The translations under genes were made by a program, and so were the position numbers. Shown one piece after another: positions 5,039 through 5,053 of a DNA stretch of 5,053 nt. The stretch is from JAVBNJ01 sp031551625 (GTDB lineage: Bacteria; Bacteroidota; Bacteroidia; Bacteroidales; UBA932). The stretch lies in contig JAVBNJ010000008.1 in assembly GCA_031551625.1 (NCBI GenBank), forward strand, positions 1-5,053. Direction: 5' to 3'. The notes under the pieces were generated by a model, which saw nothing but the letters and a program-made list of their open reading frames with translations, searched no databases and was not told the DNA's origin. The stretch's first letter is position 1. Every line of letters starts with the position of its first letter.

Positions 5039-5053
5039 ATAAAAAATATTTGC

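Overview
The window looks like chromosomal core DNA from a member of the Bacteroidota, probably the Chitinophagales/Sphingobacteriales side (the lower rank is a guess). Five separate promoter candidates carry the Bacteroidota sigma-A type -7 box TAnnTTTG, starts lack Shine-Dalgarno sequences, NusB has the long form seen in this phylum, and two hypothetical genes resemble families I know mainly from Bacteroidota (DUF5618 and a DUF7935-like family). I see no mobile element, CRISPR array, tRNA, rRNA or sign of recent gene transfer.

Layout: positions 80-1209 hold a leftward two-gene operon, a DUF5618-like helical protein followed after 5 bp by a MacB/LolD-type ABC ATPase. Positions 1210-1420 are a divergent intergenic region with one promoter for the leftward operon, one for the rightward mgsA, and a perfect 20-bp palindrome plus short A/T-rich tandem repeats in the mgsA leader. 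Positions 1421-3262 hold mgsA (methylglyoxal synthase) and der (double-domain GTPase for 50S ribosome assembly), both rightward, der with its own promoter. Positions 3263-3363 are a convergent intergenic region with a hairpin that can terminate transcription in both directions. Positions 3364-5010 are leftward: a membrane-anchored DUF7935-like protein, then nusB, which has its own promoter overlapping the last codons of the upstream gene and a leader of about 110 nt.

How the genes relate: der and nusB serve ribosome and rRNA production but converge and are transcribed separately. mgsA is a glycolytic bypass enzyme. The ABC ATPase needs a membrane partner that is not in this window. The gene content is ordinary for the phylum, and no undescribed multi-gene system is visible. 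The most interesting signals are regulatory: the palindrome in front of mgsA, the heptad-like repeats just before the mgsA and nusB starts, the composite CACAAA/TTTGTG inverted array between der and nusB, and the tight pairing of a DUF5618 gene with an ABC ATPase.
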